Below, piece by piece: positions 55,232-64,000 of a stretch of 64,000 nt of DNA (position 1 is its first letter; the number at the start of each line of letters is the position of its first letter). Made by a program: the position numbers and the translations under genes. The notes under the pieces were generated by a model. It worked only from the letters and a program-made list of their open reading frames with translations, searched no databases and was not told where the DNA came from. The stretch is from Paraburkholderia sabiae. GTDB lineage: Bacteria > Pseudomonadota > Gammaproteobacteria > Burkholderiales > Burkholderiaceae. The stretch covers positions 1,426,001 to 1,490,000 of the forward strand of contig NZ_CP125296.1 of NCBI RefSeq assembly GCF_030412785.1. Direction: 5' to 3'.

Positions 55232-57499
55232 TTAATGCGTCGCCACCTGCCAGGCAAGAACCGGATGCGTGGCCCCCGGCAACATCACCCACGCGCCATT
55301 CGGCCCAAAATCCCAACCCGCGAAACTCGAAGGCGTGCTCATCTGCGCAGTCGTGAGTCCATTCGACGCCGGCAGGTTGCCACCGCTCGACGGTTGTCTC
55401 GTTGCCTCGACGTCCCAATACACGTCGCTGCCGAGACCCGTGCAGCCGGAGCAGACACCGCCAACCCACCGCGACACGGAATAGATCGGAGTCGACGACA
55501 CGAACGACTGCGTTATCGTTCCGGTGTTAGACACCACCAGTCCACCGGCGAAGCCGTGCGAGGAAATCGCGGAGACAGGCCCGCTCGCGTATGACTGCGT
55601 GATCGTCCCCTGGTTGTCGACGACCAGCCCGGCGGCGCCCTCGTCCGCCGTAACGGAGGCGCTGCTTCCCGAACGCGCGATCAGCCCGTAATTGACGCCG
55701 ACCAGCCCCGCAAAAGAATTGCCTCCATCGCTGGTTCCCGAAATGCTGCCGGTAGTAAAGACATTCGCAATCGTGCCGTGATTGCTGGCGGCCAGAATCG
55801 CCGATGGTGCAAAAATGGCCGTACTGACGTGAGAATCGACATTGACGTCCCGCACGACGCCCGTCGCTCCGATATCACCGAAAACTTCATTGGCGTTCGG
55901 TACGAGGTTGGAGATCGTGTGCCACATTCCGTCGAACTGACCTGTGAACGGCGTCGAAGATGCACGACCAAGCGTCTGGAATGTGGCATTGCCCGCGTCG
56001 ATGTCCTTGCCTAACGCGTAGTTGCCCGTCATGTCGTTTGCGATGTTCTGAAGATCGTCGACCGAATTGACGAGCCGATACCCCGTTATCTGCGTGACGA
56101 GTCCGCTATACGTGGGCGCGGTCCACGCATCGTTGGCGATGAGCGTCCCGGCGCTGTAACTTCCGTTCATGTCATAGAGCGCGCTGACGATGCCCGTACT
56201 CTTCGACCAGTCGATCGTGCCGCCGTTGACGACGCTACCGCCGTTGTCGATTCCCGATGCGTCGGCACGCAAGGTCAGATTGCCCGCACCGTCGTTGGCT
56301 ATCGTCGTGCCGTTCGTCACCGAAACGTTGTGATACGCAGCAAGCGTGAGCGAAGCAGGTCCTTGCCAGTGCAGACTCGACGCTACGCCGAGGTCGCCTG
56401 TCGTTCCATTCGCCCCCGTCGTGGCGACATCGACCGATGTGCCTGCATTCAGGCTGCTTTGCAGCGCGCGCGCGGCGGTTTCATCGATCGTGAAAGTGGG
56501 CGTCGAAAGATTCCATCGCCCGGCCTGTACGGACGCGTCCGGGCCGAACGCCAGTTGCGCCGCCTGCGTATCGACCGTTCCGCCGCTACCGTCCGCATTC
56601 GTCGCAGCGATCGCGCCGCGTTGGTCGACCTTACCGCTGTCGGCGACCAGCCACACATGACCATCGCGCGTCGCGGTTCCTGTGGCGCGGATACGCGCGC
56701 CGCCGCCGGCGAGCGCGTAGACGTTGCCATCCGCCGCCTGCAGGTTGACCTGCGCGGCTTCTATTTGCCCCCTGTTGGCTACAGTGCCCTGACTGCCCGT
56801 CTGCACGAATACCTGTTTGCTGCCTGCCGAATCCTGCAACAGCACGCTCTCGCCCGCCGCCAGTTCCGCCGTGCCGTTCGGTGCGCTCACCGTGCCTGCA
56901 TTGACGACGGCATGTCGCGCGATCAGGAAGACGTCGCCGCCGCTCGAACTGATCTTGCCGAGATTGATCACGCTTGCATTCGAGTCGCCGGAAAGCTTGA
57001 GCATGTCGCTGCCGCTCATGAATGCGCAATTGCAGACGTCGAGTGTCGACGCGACGAAACGGCCGCCCGTGCTGACCACGCCCGACGGTCCGACGACGAT
57101 CCCCTGCGGGTTGATCAGATACACGCTGCCCGTCGCATTCAGGTTGCCGAGGATCGCGGATGGCGATCCGCCCGTCACGCGGTTCAGGGTCGCGCCCGAG
57201 CCGTTGTCGAAGGTCACGCGGTTGCTCTTGCCGATCGAAAAGCTGTTCCAGTTGATCACGCCGCGCGTTGATCCGGGTTGCGTGATCAACAGTCCGTTGT
57301 TCGCATTCGTAATCGTGCCCGCGCCGGCGACGTAATTGCCGCCTTGAGGAAGCGCGCCTGCCGCAAACGCAGCATGCGACATTGCGAGTTCGGATAGCGT
57401 TATGCCGATGGCGATCCAGAGGCGGCCGCCTGACTTGAGTATCAATTGATTTTTACGCAGTACGCATCGCGCAGAACGAGTTTGTCCGGGACGTGTCAT
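55232..57499 (-). CDS. Filamentous-haemagglutinin-like exoprotein (TpsA type) with GLUG repeats
   Basis: A 755-residue exported protein. A long signal region ends HAAFAAGALP. The TPS domain follows: NNGLLITQPGSTRGVINWNS, NRVTFDNGSGATLNRVTGGS, SVYLINPQGIVVGPSGVV, the haemagglutination-activity module recognised by TpsB transporters. The middle is a beta-helix with repeats. The C-terminal third has a GLUG-type region (NSFAGLVGVNYGLI, FAGGLVVSNTGTITQSF) and ends VLAWQVATH. It is short for a FHA adhesin (usually over 1500 residues). No TpsB/FhaC gene is in the window, so secretion must use a partner elsewhere. A role in adhesion or aggregation is inferred. Confidence 0.85.
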   Translation of the reverse strand: MTRPGQTRSARCVLRKNQLILKSGGRLWIAIGITLSELAMSHAAFAAGALPQGGNYVAGAGTITNANNGLLITQPGSTRGVINWNSFSIGKSNRVTFDNGSGATLNRVTGGSPSAILGNLNATGSVYLINPQGIVVGPSGVVSTGGRFVASTLDVCNCAFMSGSDMLKLSGDSNASVINLGKISSSGGDVFLIARHAVVNAGTVSAPNGTAELAAGESVLLQDSAGSKQVFVQTGSQGTVANRGQIEAAQVNLQAADGNVYALAGGGARIRATGTATRDGHVWLVADSGKVDQRGAIAATNADGSGGTVDTQAAQLAFGPDASVQAGRWNLSTPTFTIDETAARALQSSLNAGTSVDVATTGANGTTGDLGVASSLHWQGPASLTLAAYHNVSVTNGTTIANDGAGNLTLRADASGIDNGGSVVNGGTIDWSKSTGIVSALYDMNGSYSAGTLIANDAWTAPTYSGLVTQITGYRLVNSVDDLQNIANDMTGNYALGKDIDAGNATFQTLGRASSTPFTGQFDGMWHTISNLVPNANEVFGDIGATGVVRDVNVDSHVSTAIFAPSAILAASNHGTIANVFTTGSISGTSDGGNSFAGLVGVNYGLIARSGSSASVTADEGAAGLVVDNQGTITQSYASGPVSAISSHGFAGGLVVSNTGTITQSFVSSTPIYSVSRWVGGVCSGCTGLGSDVYWDVEATRQPSSGGNLPASNGLTTAQMSTPSSFAGWDFGPNGAWVMLPGATHPVLAWQVATH

Positions 57500-57706
57500 G
57501 CCTCCCCCTTCGCGCGCACGCGCGTATTGGCTGTAACAGGCTGCTTGCGACTGGCGCGGCCGACGGGCAACGCGCGAGTGCTAGCGTCTGAAGAATAGTC
57601 TTTCTCTTCGACGAAGCGTGCCGTTATCTCAGCGTTTTGCGACTTATTACGTGGGGTCGAATTTAATTTTGGGTGCGTGAGCACCTTTTGCCGTGCCCCT
57701 TAAACG

Positions 57707-59851
57707 TCACGTCGATGCGATGCCGTCATAGCTCTGTCCATCGTCGTGCGAGGTCAACAGATCGAGCAATGCTGACAGGTCAGCGGGTTTGACGAGATAG
57801 TGATCGACACCCGCCTCCATCGCCTGGCGAATGTTCTCCTCCTGGCCGTAGCCGCTGAGCGCAATGATCAGTGCGTCGCGACAGGCGGTGCCTTGCCTCA
57901 GATACGCCGCCAGTTCGTAGCCCGTCATGTCGGGCAGTCCGATATCGAGCACCACCACATCGGGCCGCATGTCGGCTGCCGCGCGCAGCGCCGATGCCCC
58001 ATCCATTGCGCATCGGACGATGTAGCCATGTATCGTCAGCAGCGCTTCGAGACTCTCGGCAGAAGCAACGAGGTCATCGACCACCAGCACGCGCATCGCC
58101 GCCTTGCGGTTCAGGTGAACGACGGGGGCAAGCGCGGGTGCGGTACGTTCGGCCACAGTACCCGGCAACTGAACGGTAAATTCGGAACCCTTGCCCAGAC
58201 CTTCGCTCCTGCATCGAACGGACCCGCCGTGGAGTTCAGTCAGATGCCTCACCAACGTCAGGCCGATGCCGAGCCCACCCAGCGACCGGTGCAGCGAGCC
58301 GTCGGCCTGTGCGAAAAGATCGAACACGCGCGGCAGAAAGTCGGCGTCGATACCTTGCCCGTCGTCGGCGACGGTAATGGTGGCCGTGCCGTCCGCAAAG
58401 CGCGTGGACAGCGAAATATGCCCGCCTTGCGGGGTGAATTTCGACGAGTTGTTCAGCAGGTTGGCGACGATCTGCGCAAGCCGCACGACATCGCCGTTGA
58501 CGATGATATCGACGGCCTCTTCGTCGCAGGTCAAGGTCTGCGAACGACGGATCAGATGAGGCCGGCTGGTTTCGACAGCGCGGCCGATCACCATCGAAAG
58601 CGCCACGGGCGCCTGACGAAGCGCGACAGTGCCTCTTGCAATACGCGACACGTCGAGAAGATCTTCGACGATGCGCACCATGTGTTCGACCTGCGTGCCG
58701 ACAATCTCACTGGCCCAACGAAGCACTTGCGCATCGCCCTCCTTTGCACTGCGCATCACGGCAGCCGCGTTCGCGATGGGCGCAAGCGGATTGCGCAACT
58801 CGTGCGCGAGCATCGCGAGGAACTCGTTCTTGCGCCTGTCGCCGTCGCGGATCGTCGAGAAAAGCAGTGCATTTTCCAGCGCGATCGAAGCCCGGCTGAC
58901 GAACTCCTGGCACAACGTGATCTGTTCAGGCTGAATGGTTATTTGTGACGAGCACAGCACGACCACGCCCTTCTGGTTGCCCGTCAACAACGGAAACGCG
59001 CTCACGCGCCGAATGCCTTGCGCGACCGGTCCTTCTTCGACCGCTTCGCTCACGCTTTCATCCGCGGCGGGCTCGCCGTCTGCGTCGTCTTCGTGCAGCA
59101 AGCGATGCACGAAGCGGCTCGCGTCCGGAAAAAAGCGTGCAAGCGCGCCGGACTGAAACGCATCGAAATCCGGCGCATCGTCATCGTCGCGTCGTGTCGA
59201 CTTCACGGTAAGACCCGTCGAAAATTCGCCGATGCCTCGCACGGCGACAAAGGCCATATCGGCGAGTTCGCTGGCTGCAAGCTCCGCGATCCGCTGCACT
59301 GTCGCGTCGATTTCCAGCGAGCGCGTCAATGCATGGCTTGCGGCTGCGAGAAAGTCCGCGCGCTGGCGTGCGCGCTCGGCTGCTGCTCTGCCCGCTTCGG
59401 CCCGCGCAATAGCTTCGCGTTCCTCCGCTCGCGACAGAAGCTCGTGGTGCATGCGGTGCATTTCCACGAACACCTTGACTTTCGAGCGCAGCACTTCGGG
59501 CACGACGGGTGCCGAAATATAGTCGACGGCGCCGAGCGAATAGGCACGCTCCATCTCCGATTCGTCGATATATGCGGTGACGAAAATAATCGGGGTTCTC
59601 GCCGTGCGTCGATACGTGCGCAACAACGAGGCCGTTTCGAGACCGTCCATACCCGGCATGTTCACGTCGAGCAGAATGACGGCGAAAGGCCGCTCGAGCA
59701 CCGCCTTCAACGCCTCGCGGCCCGATGCGACCGTGATCACGTTCTCGCCGAGTTCTTCGAGGATCGTACGCATCACGACGTGCTGTTGCGGCAGATCATC
59801 CACCACGAGGATGTTGAGAGGTTGCCGCGAGGAAACGACCGCGTTGTCCAT
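57707..59851 (-). CDS. Hybrid sensor: REC-GAF-histidine kinase-REC
   Basis: A 714-residue soluble signalling protein. An N-terminal receiver has the acidic pocket VVDD and the phospho-aspartate in VILLDVNMPGMDG. A coiled coil and GAF domain (ATVQRIAELAASELADMAFV to ASIALENALLFS) lead to HisKA with the phospho-histidine in LAMLAHELRNPLAPI. HATPase has NLLNNSSKFT, DDGQGID and GGLGIGL. A C-terminal receiver has VVLDIGLPDMTGYE. It has no membrane helix, so its cue is cytosolic or comes from its neighbour. It starts 10 bp after the stop of the larger hybrid kinase, with GGAGACGGCG before the ATG, so the two form one operon. Confidence 0.92.
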   Translation of the reverse strand: MDNAVVSSRQPLNILVVDDLPQQHVVMRTILEELGENVITVASGREALKAVLERPFAVILLDVNMPGMDGLETASLLRTYRRTARTPIIFVTAYIDESEMERAYSLGAVDYISAPVVPEVLRSKVKVFVEMHRMHHELLSRAEEREAIARAEAGRAAAERARQRADFLAAASHALTRSLEIDATVQRIAELAASELADMAFVAVRGIGEFSTGLTVKSTRRDDDDAPDFDAFQSGALARFFPDASRFVHRLLHEDDADGEPAADESVSEAVEEGPVAQGIRRVSAFPLLTGNQKGVVVLCSSQITIQPEQITLCQEFVSRASIALENALLFSTIRDGDRRKNEFLAMLAHELRNPLAPIANAAAVMRSAKEGDAQVLRWASEIVGTQVEHMVRIVEDLLDVSRIARGTVALRQAPVALSMVIGRAVETSRPHLIRRSQTLTCDEEAVDIIVNGDVVRLAQIVANLLNNSSKFTPQGGHISLSTRFADGTATITVADDGQGIDADFLPRVFDLFAQADGSLHRSLGGLGIGLTLVRHLTELHGGSVRCRSEGLGKGSEFTVQLPGTVAERTAPALAPVVHLNRKAAMRVLVVDDLVASAESLEALLTIHGYIVRCAMDGASALRAAADMRPDVVVLDIGLPDMTGYELAAYLRQGTACRDALIIALSGYGQEENIRQAMEAGVDHYLVKPADLSALLDLLTSHDDGQSYDGIAST

Positions 59852-59860
59852 CGCCGTCTC

Positions 59861-62800
59861 CTAGCCGTGCAGCCACGCAAGCAGCACGGCAAGCAGATCG
59901 TCGCGATTGACGGGCTTCGACAGATAGTCCCACGCACCCGCTTCGATGCAACGTTCGCGGTCGCCCTTCATCGCTTTCGCAGTCACGGCGATGATCGGCA
60001 GCGTGCGCCCGACGGGCAGCTTGCGAATCTCGCTGGTGGTCACGAGGCCATCCATTTCCGGCATCATGATGTCCATCAGCACGATGTCGATGTCGGCGTC
60101 CGTTTCGACGAGCCGGATCGCGTCCCTGCCGTTGTCGGCCCACACATGATGCATTCCATGATCTTCGAGCACGGTCGCGAGCGCAAAGATGTTGCGCATG
60201 TCGTCGTCCACGATCAACGCCTTGCGCCCCGCGAGATCCGCGCTCGATCCATGCAGGCTTTCGATGATCGCCAGCGCCTGATCCGGCAGCCATTTCCGGT
60301 CGATATGCAGCCGCCCGACGCACAAATCAATCAGACGGCTCAGATCGGGCGCGATGAACGGATTGAAGCATTCGATTTCGCGTGTCCACGCTCCCGCCGT
60401 TTGACCCGGCGCAAAAACGATCAGCGGCAGCGGCGCGAAGAGACCGCGATGCGCGAGTGCGGCCTTCATGTCGTCGAGCGAAGCATCGAACGTTCGCTCA
60501 TCGACGACGACACCGCACAACTGTTCGTCGCTCAGCGCATTCAGTATCTGTTCGCGTGTTTCTGCGTATATCGGCGTAATCCGCTCGCTGGAAAGCAGCG
60601 CGGCAAACTGCTTGCGTTCGGGCGATTCGGGCAGTGCGACGAGCAGTTTTCGCGGCGCTGCACTCGCATAGCGCGCGAGCACGCCCAATGCATCGTCGAG
60701 GACTTCGCGCGACTGGATCGGCTTGGGCAGAAAGGCGAACGCGCCCGCCCTGAGCGCGCGCTCGCGCGACTCGTCCGTCGAAATCATGCAGACGGGAATG
60801 TGGCGTGTCGCCATATCGTTCTTCAGGCGGCCGAGCACACGCCAGCCATCCATGTCGGGCAAGAAGAGATCGAGCGTGATGACATCGGGCTTGAACTCGT
60901 CCGCAAGCGTCAACGCGGGTGCGCCGAGCGGCGTGACGAGCCCCTTGAATCCCTGTTCTCGCGCGACGTCGAGCAGAAAATGCGCGAACGCCAGATCGTT
61001 TTCGACAATCATCACTACGCGGTCTTCGGCCGTGATGTTGAAGCGGTCGTCGTCGTGCGTGCCTGCCAGATCGTGTGTTTCGCTCACGACGTTATCCACG
61101 AACTCATGCGCGGCAACCAGATCGACAGCCTTGCCGATGGCGCCGTCGAGCGCGACGGCGGGTATCTCGTCGCCGGATACGGCAAGCGTCTTGCGCGCGA
61201 CGCGTCCCATTTCACCCGCCAACGGCAGGTAGAGCGTGAACGTGCTGCCCTTGTTCGGCGAACTGGCGAGGCGGATTTCTCCACCGAGCAATTTCGACAG
61301 TTCGCGGCTGATCGCGAGACCGAGACCCGTGCCGCCATACTTTCGGCTCGTGCTGCCATCTGCCTGCTGGAACGCTTCGAAGATGATCTGCTGCTTGTCG
61401 GCCGAAATGCCGATACCCGTGTCCGACACCGAAAACGCGATGCAGGCCGGCGCGCCGTCGAGTCCTTCGTGATCCGCAGTCCAGCCGGCCGATACTTCGT
61501 CGACCGACAACGTGACGTGACCGCGATGCGTGAACTTGAACGCATTCGACAGCAGGTTCTTGAGGATCTGTTGCAGGCGCTTGATGTCGGTGCGAATCGA
61601 CGCGGGCAAATGCGTGCCGAGTTCGATGACGAAGTCGACGTTGCGCGCTTCGGCAACATGCCGGAACGTACGCTCCACATACGATGTGAGATCGGCAAGA
61701 CGATGCTCCGCGAAATCCATCACGACCGTACCGGACTCGATCTTCGACAGATCGAGAATGTCGTTGATGAGCATGAGCAGTTCGTTGCCCGACGAATGGA
61801 TTGTTCTTGAGAATTCGATCTGCTTCGTCGACAGATTGCCCTCCGAGTTCTTGCATAGCTGATCGGAGAGAATCAGCAGGCTGTTGAGCGGCGTGCGAAG
61901 CTCGTGGGACATGTTGGCCAGAAACTCCGACTTGTACTTCGACGTCAACGCAAGCTGCTTCGCCTTTTCTTCGAGCGCCTGGCGCGCCTGCTCGACTTCC
62001 GTATTCTTGCGCTCGACTTCCTGGTTCTGATGCGCGAGCAGACGCGCTTTCTCCTGCAGTTCTTCGTTGGTCGTCTGCAATTCTTCCTGACGGCTCTGCA
62101 GTTCGCGCGCGAGCGACTGCGACTGCTTGAGCAGATCTTCCGTACGTGTGTTGGCCTCGATCGTATTGATGACGATGCCGATACTTTCCGTCAGCTGATC
62201 GAGGAACGCGAGGTGTGTCGGGTTGAAGCACTCGGACGAAGCCAGCTCGATCACGCCCTTCACCTGTCCTTCGAAGATCACGGGCAACACGAGAACGTTG
62301 TGTGGCACGAGGCTGATCAGCCCCGATGTAATGCGAACGCGTTCGCCGACGGAAGACTCCAGCAGGATCTTGCGCCGCTCCACCGCGCATTGGCCGATCA
62401 GCCCTTCTCCGAGTTGCACGCGCTTGCCATGCGACGAATGTCCGCTCGATGCATAGCTCGCCATCAGCATCAGCGACGCAGCGCGTTCGGACGCACGTTC
62501 GGACGAATCGAGCACGAAGAATTCGGCCTGTTGCACGCCGACGACAGGCGCCAGTTCCGACAGGATCAGTTGCCCGACCGCGACGAGATCCTTTTGCCCC
62601 TGCAGCATGCGGCTGAACTTCGCGAGGTTCGTTTTCAGCCAGTCCTGTTCCGTGTTGACCTGCGTCGTGTCCTTGAGGTTACGGATCATTTCATTGATCG
62701 TATCCTTCAGCGCCGCGACTTCGCCAAGTGCCACGACGGTAATCGATCTCGTCAGGTCGCCCTGCGTGACGGCCGTCGCCACTTCGGCGATCGCCCGCAC

Positions 62801-64000
62801 CTGCGTCGTCAGATTCGCCGCGAGCTGGTTGACGTTCTCCGTCAGCCCCTTCCACGTGCCCGACGCGCCCGGCACCTTCGCCTGTCCACCGAGCTTGCCT
62901 TCCACGCCGACCTCGCGCGCGACGGTCGTCACCTGGTCGGCGAAGGTCGCGAGCGTTTCAGTCATGCTGTTGATGGTGTCCGCGAGCGCCGCCACTTCGC
63001 CTTTCGCCTCGACGGTCAGCTTGCGGGCAAGGTCGCCGTTCGCGACGGCCGTCACCACCTTCGCGATACCGCGCACCTGGCTCGTCAGATTGCCGGCCAT
63101 GAAGTTCACGTTGTCGGTCAGATCCTTCCACGTGCCTGCGACGCCCTGCACGTAGGCCTGGCCGCCGAGCTTGCCTTCCGTGCCGACTTCACGAGCCACG
63201 CGCGTCACTTCAGAGGCGAACGAGCGCAACTGATCGACCATCGTGTTGATCGTGTTCTTCAGTTCGAGAATTTCGCCTTTCACATCGACGGTGATCTTCT
63301 TCGACAGGTCGCCTGCGGCCACAGCCTTCGTCACGTCGGCGATGTTGCGCACCTGGCTCGTCAGATTGCCGGCCATGAAGTTCACGTTGTCGGTCAGATC
63401 CTTCCACGTGCCGGCGACGCCTTGCACATCCGCCTGACCGCCGAGCTTGCCTTCCGTGCCGACTTCGCGAGCCACGCGCGTCACTTCCGACGCAAACGAA
63501 CCCAGCTGATCGACCATCGTGTTGATCGTGTTCTTCAGTTCGAGGATTTCGCCCTTCACGTCGACGGTGATTTTCTTCGACAGGTCGCCTGCGGCCACGG
63601 CTTTCGTCACGTCCGCGATATTGCGCACCTGACTCGTCAGATTGCCCGCCATGAAGTTCACGTTGTCGGTCAGATCTTTCCACGTGCCCGCGACGCCCTG
63701 CACGTCCGCCTGTCCGCCGAGCTTGCCTTCCGTGCCGACTTCACGGGCAACGCGCGTCACTTCGGAGGCAAACGAGCGCAACTGATCGACCATCGTGTTG
63801 ATCGTGTTCTTCAGTTCGAGAATTTCGCCTTTTACGTCGACGGTGATTTTCTTCGAAAGGTCGCCTGCGGCCACGGCCTTCGTCACTTCCGCGATGTTGC
63901 GCACCTGCGCCGTCAGATTGCCGCCCATCGAGTTGACCGAGTCCGTCAGATCCTTCCACGTGCCCGCGACGCCCTGCACATCCGCCTGGCCGCCGAGCTT
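59861..64000 (-). CDS. Large HAMP-repeat hybrid sensor kinase (5' end outside window)
   Basis: The reading frame is open to the right edge, so only the C-terminal 1380 residues are seen. First come at least five tandem HAMP-like units of 92 residues ([52 protein letters not shown]). A GAF domain follows ([12 protein letters not shown]), then a long coiled coil, HisKA with [15 protein letters not shown], HATPase ([24 protein letters not shown]), a receiver ([14 protein letters not shown]), a degenerate receiver, and a third with [14 protein letters not shown]. This is the layout of Nik1/group III-like osmosensing hybrid kinases. It is operonic with the downstream hybrid kinase at 57707. Confidence 0.9.
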   Translation of the reverse strand, partial: KLGGQADVQGVAGTWKDLTDSVNSMGGNLTAQVRNIAEVTKAVAAGDLSKKITVDVKGEILELKNTINTMVDQLRSFASEVTRVAREVGTEGKLGGQADVQGVAGTWKDLTDNVNFMAGNLTSQVRNIADVTKAVAAGDLSKKITVDVKGEILELKNTINTMVDQLGSFASEVTRVAREVGTEGKLGGQADVQGVAGTWKDLTDNVNFMAGNLTSQVRNIADVTKAVAAGDLSKKITVDVKGEILELKNTINTMVDQLRSFASEVTRVAREVGTEGKLGGQAYVQGVAGTWKDLTDNVNFMAGNLTSQVRGIAKVVTAVANGDLARKLTVEAKGEVAALADTINSMTETLATFADQVTTVAREVGVEGKLGGQAKVPGASGTWKGLTENVNQLAANLTTQVRAIAEVATAVTQGDLTRSITVVALGEVAALKDTINEMIRNLKDTTQVNTEQDWLKTNLAKFSRMLQGQKDLVAVGQLILSELAPVVGVQQAEFFVLDSSERASERAASLMLMASYASSGHSSHGKRVQLGEGLIGQCAVERRKILLESSVGERVRITSGLISLVPHNVLVLPVIFEGQVKGVIELASSECFNPTHLAFLDQLTESIGIVINTIEANTRTEDLLKQSQSLARELQSRQEELQTTNEELQEKARLLAHQNQEVERKNTEVEQARQALEEKAKQLALTSKYKSEFLANMSHELRTPLNSLLILSDQLCKNSEGNLSTKQIEFSRTIHSSGNELLMLINDILDLSKIESGTVVMDFAEHRLADLTSYVERTFRHVAEARNVDFVIELGTHLPASIRTDIKRLQQILKNLLSNAFKFTHRGHVTLSVDEVSAGWTADHEGLDGAPACIAFSVSDTGIGISADKQQIIFEAFQQADGSTSRKYGGTGLGLAISRELSKLLGGEIRLASSPNKGSTFTLYLPLAGEMGRVARKTLAVSGDEIPAVALDGAIGKAVDLVAAHEFVDNVVSETHDLAGTHDDDRFNITAEDRVVMIVENDLAFAHFLLDVAREQGFKGLVTPLGAPALTLADEFKPDVITLDLFLPDMDGWRVLGRLKNDMATRHIPVCMISTDESRERALRAGAFAFLPKPIQSREVLDDALGVLARYASAAPRKLLVALPESPERKQFAALLSSERITPIYAETREQILNALSDEQLCGVVVDERTFDASLDDMKAALAHRGLFAPLPLIVFAPGQTAGAWTREIECFNPFIAPDLSRLIDLCVGRLHIDRKWLPDQALAIIESLHGSSADLAGRKALIVDDDMRNIFALATVLEDHGMHHVWADNGRDAIRLVETDADIDIVLMDIMMPEMDGLVTTSEIRKLPVGRTLPIIAVTAKAMKGDRERCIEAGAWDYLSKPVNRDDLLAVLLAWLHG
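62800..64000 (-). repeat. Tandem 276-bp repeats encoding HAMP units
   Basis: The same DNA segment recurs every 276 bp (for example CGACGCC at 63415, 63691 and 63967), with few differences between copies. Four or more units lie in the window and more probably follow. The period is 92 codons, one HAMP-like unit. Such near-identical copies can recombine, so the copy number may vary between isolates or be mis-assembled. Confidence 0.85.

Noticed and set aside
59018..61810. 930-codon open frame on the plus strand opposite the hybrid kinases
   Set aside because: It is antisense to two genes with clear domains; its residues are arginine/histidine-rich as in GC-rich shadow frames, with no recognisable fold.
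62800..64000. CRISPR-like or satellite repeat
   Set aside because: The 276-bp period is in frame and encodes HAMP units; there are no short repeats with unique spacers.

Overview
The window looks like chromosomal or megaplasmid DNA of a Burkholderiaceae member, most plausibly Paraburkholderia or a close relative. That placement is an inference from high GC coding sequence, a Burkholderia-type trimeric porin, many LysR/GntR-controlled catabolic operons and an ISNCY-type transposase remnant; no rRNA or tRNA gene is present to confirm it. The content is accessory: small catabolic operons, each with its own transporter and regulator, mixed with c-di-GMP and two-component signalling genes.

Layout. 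1-2475: start of a LacI regulator (cut by the window edge) divergent from a TetR - NAD(P)-binding protein - SDR group. 2476-4000: decayed DNA with a frameshifted GntR gene and a transposase fragment. 4037-7690: cspA with its terminator, then a sugar-type periplasmic binding protein translationally coupled to a NarL-type histidine kinase that carries a frameshift. 7823-12651: PfkB kinase - MFS - DHDPS/KDG-aldolase-like operon with a divergent LacI regulator and two identical LacI-type operators. 12673-17715: amide/ureide cluster (Leu/Ile/Val-type binding protein, amidase, DUF2848, LysR, AllA-like). 17905-22549: DUF3455 secreted protein, zinc-ribbon membrane protein, diguanylate cyclase, porin. 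22924-28764: FeeM-like N-acyl amino acid synthase, GGDEF-EAL protein, MASE1-GGDEF protein.

29522-39397: Rieske oxygenase operon (oxygenase, reductase, a ketol-acid reductoisomerase homologue, GntR, class II aldolase/decarboxylase, MFS), with paralogous FCD-GntR regulators at both sides and a LysR. 39492-44748: M24-family protein closely resembling the DMSP lyase DddP, with a glycine-betaine-type binding protein, a cupin, a GMC oxidoreductase and a divergent LysR.

45388-54701 is the most coherent system: a nine-gene minus-strand operon gntR-mtnK-mtnA-class II aldolase-ABC sugar transporter (binding protein, ATPase, permease)-dhaK-dhaL. The first three enzymes are those of the dihydroxyacetone-phosphate shunt (5-methylthioribose or 5-deoxyribose kinase, isomerase, aldolase). 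Here they come with a dedicated importer instead of a nucleoside phosphorylase, and with a dihydroxyacetone-type kinase.

55232-64000: a TpsA-like filamentous exoprotein without a TpsB partner, then two large hybrid sensor kinases; the second has tandem 276-bp HAMP repeats and runs off the window.
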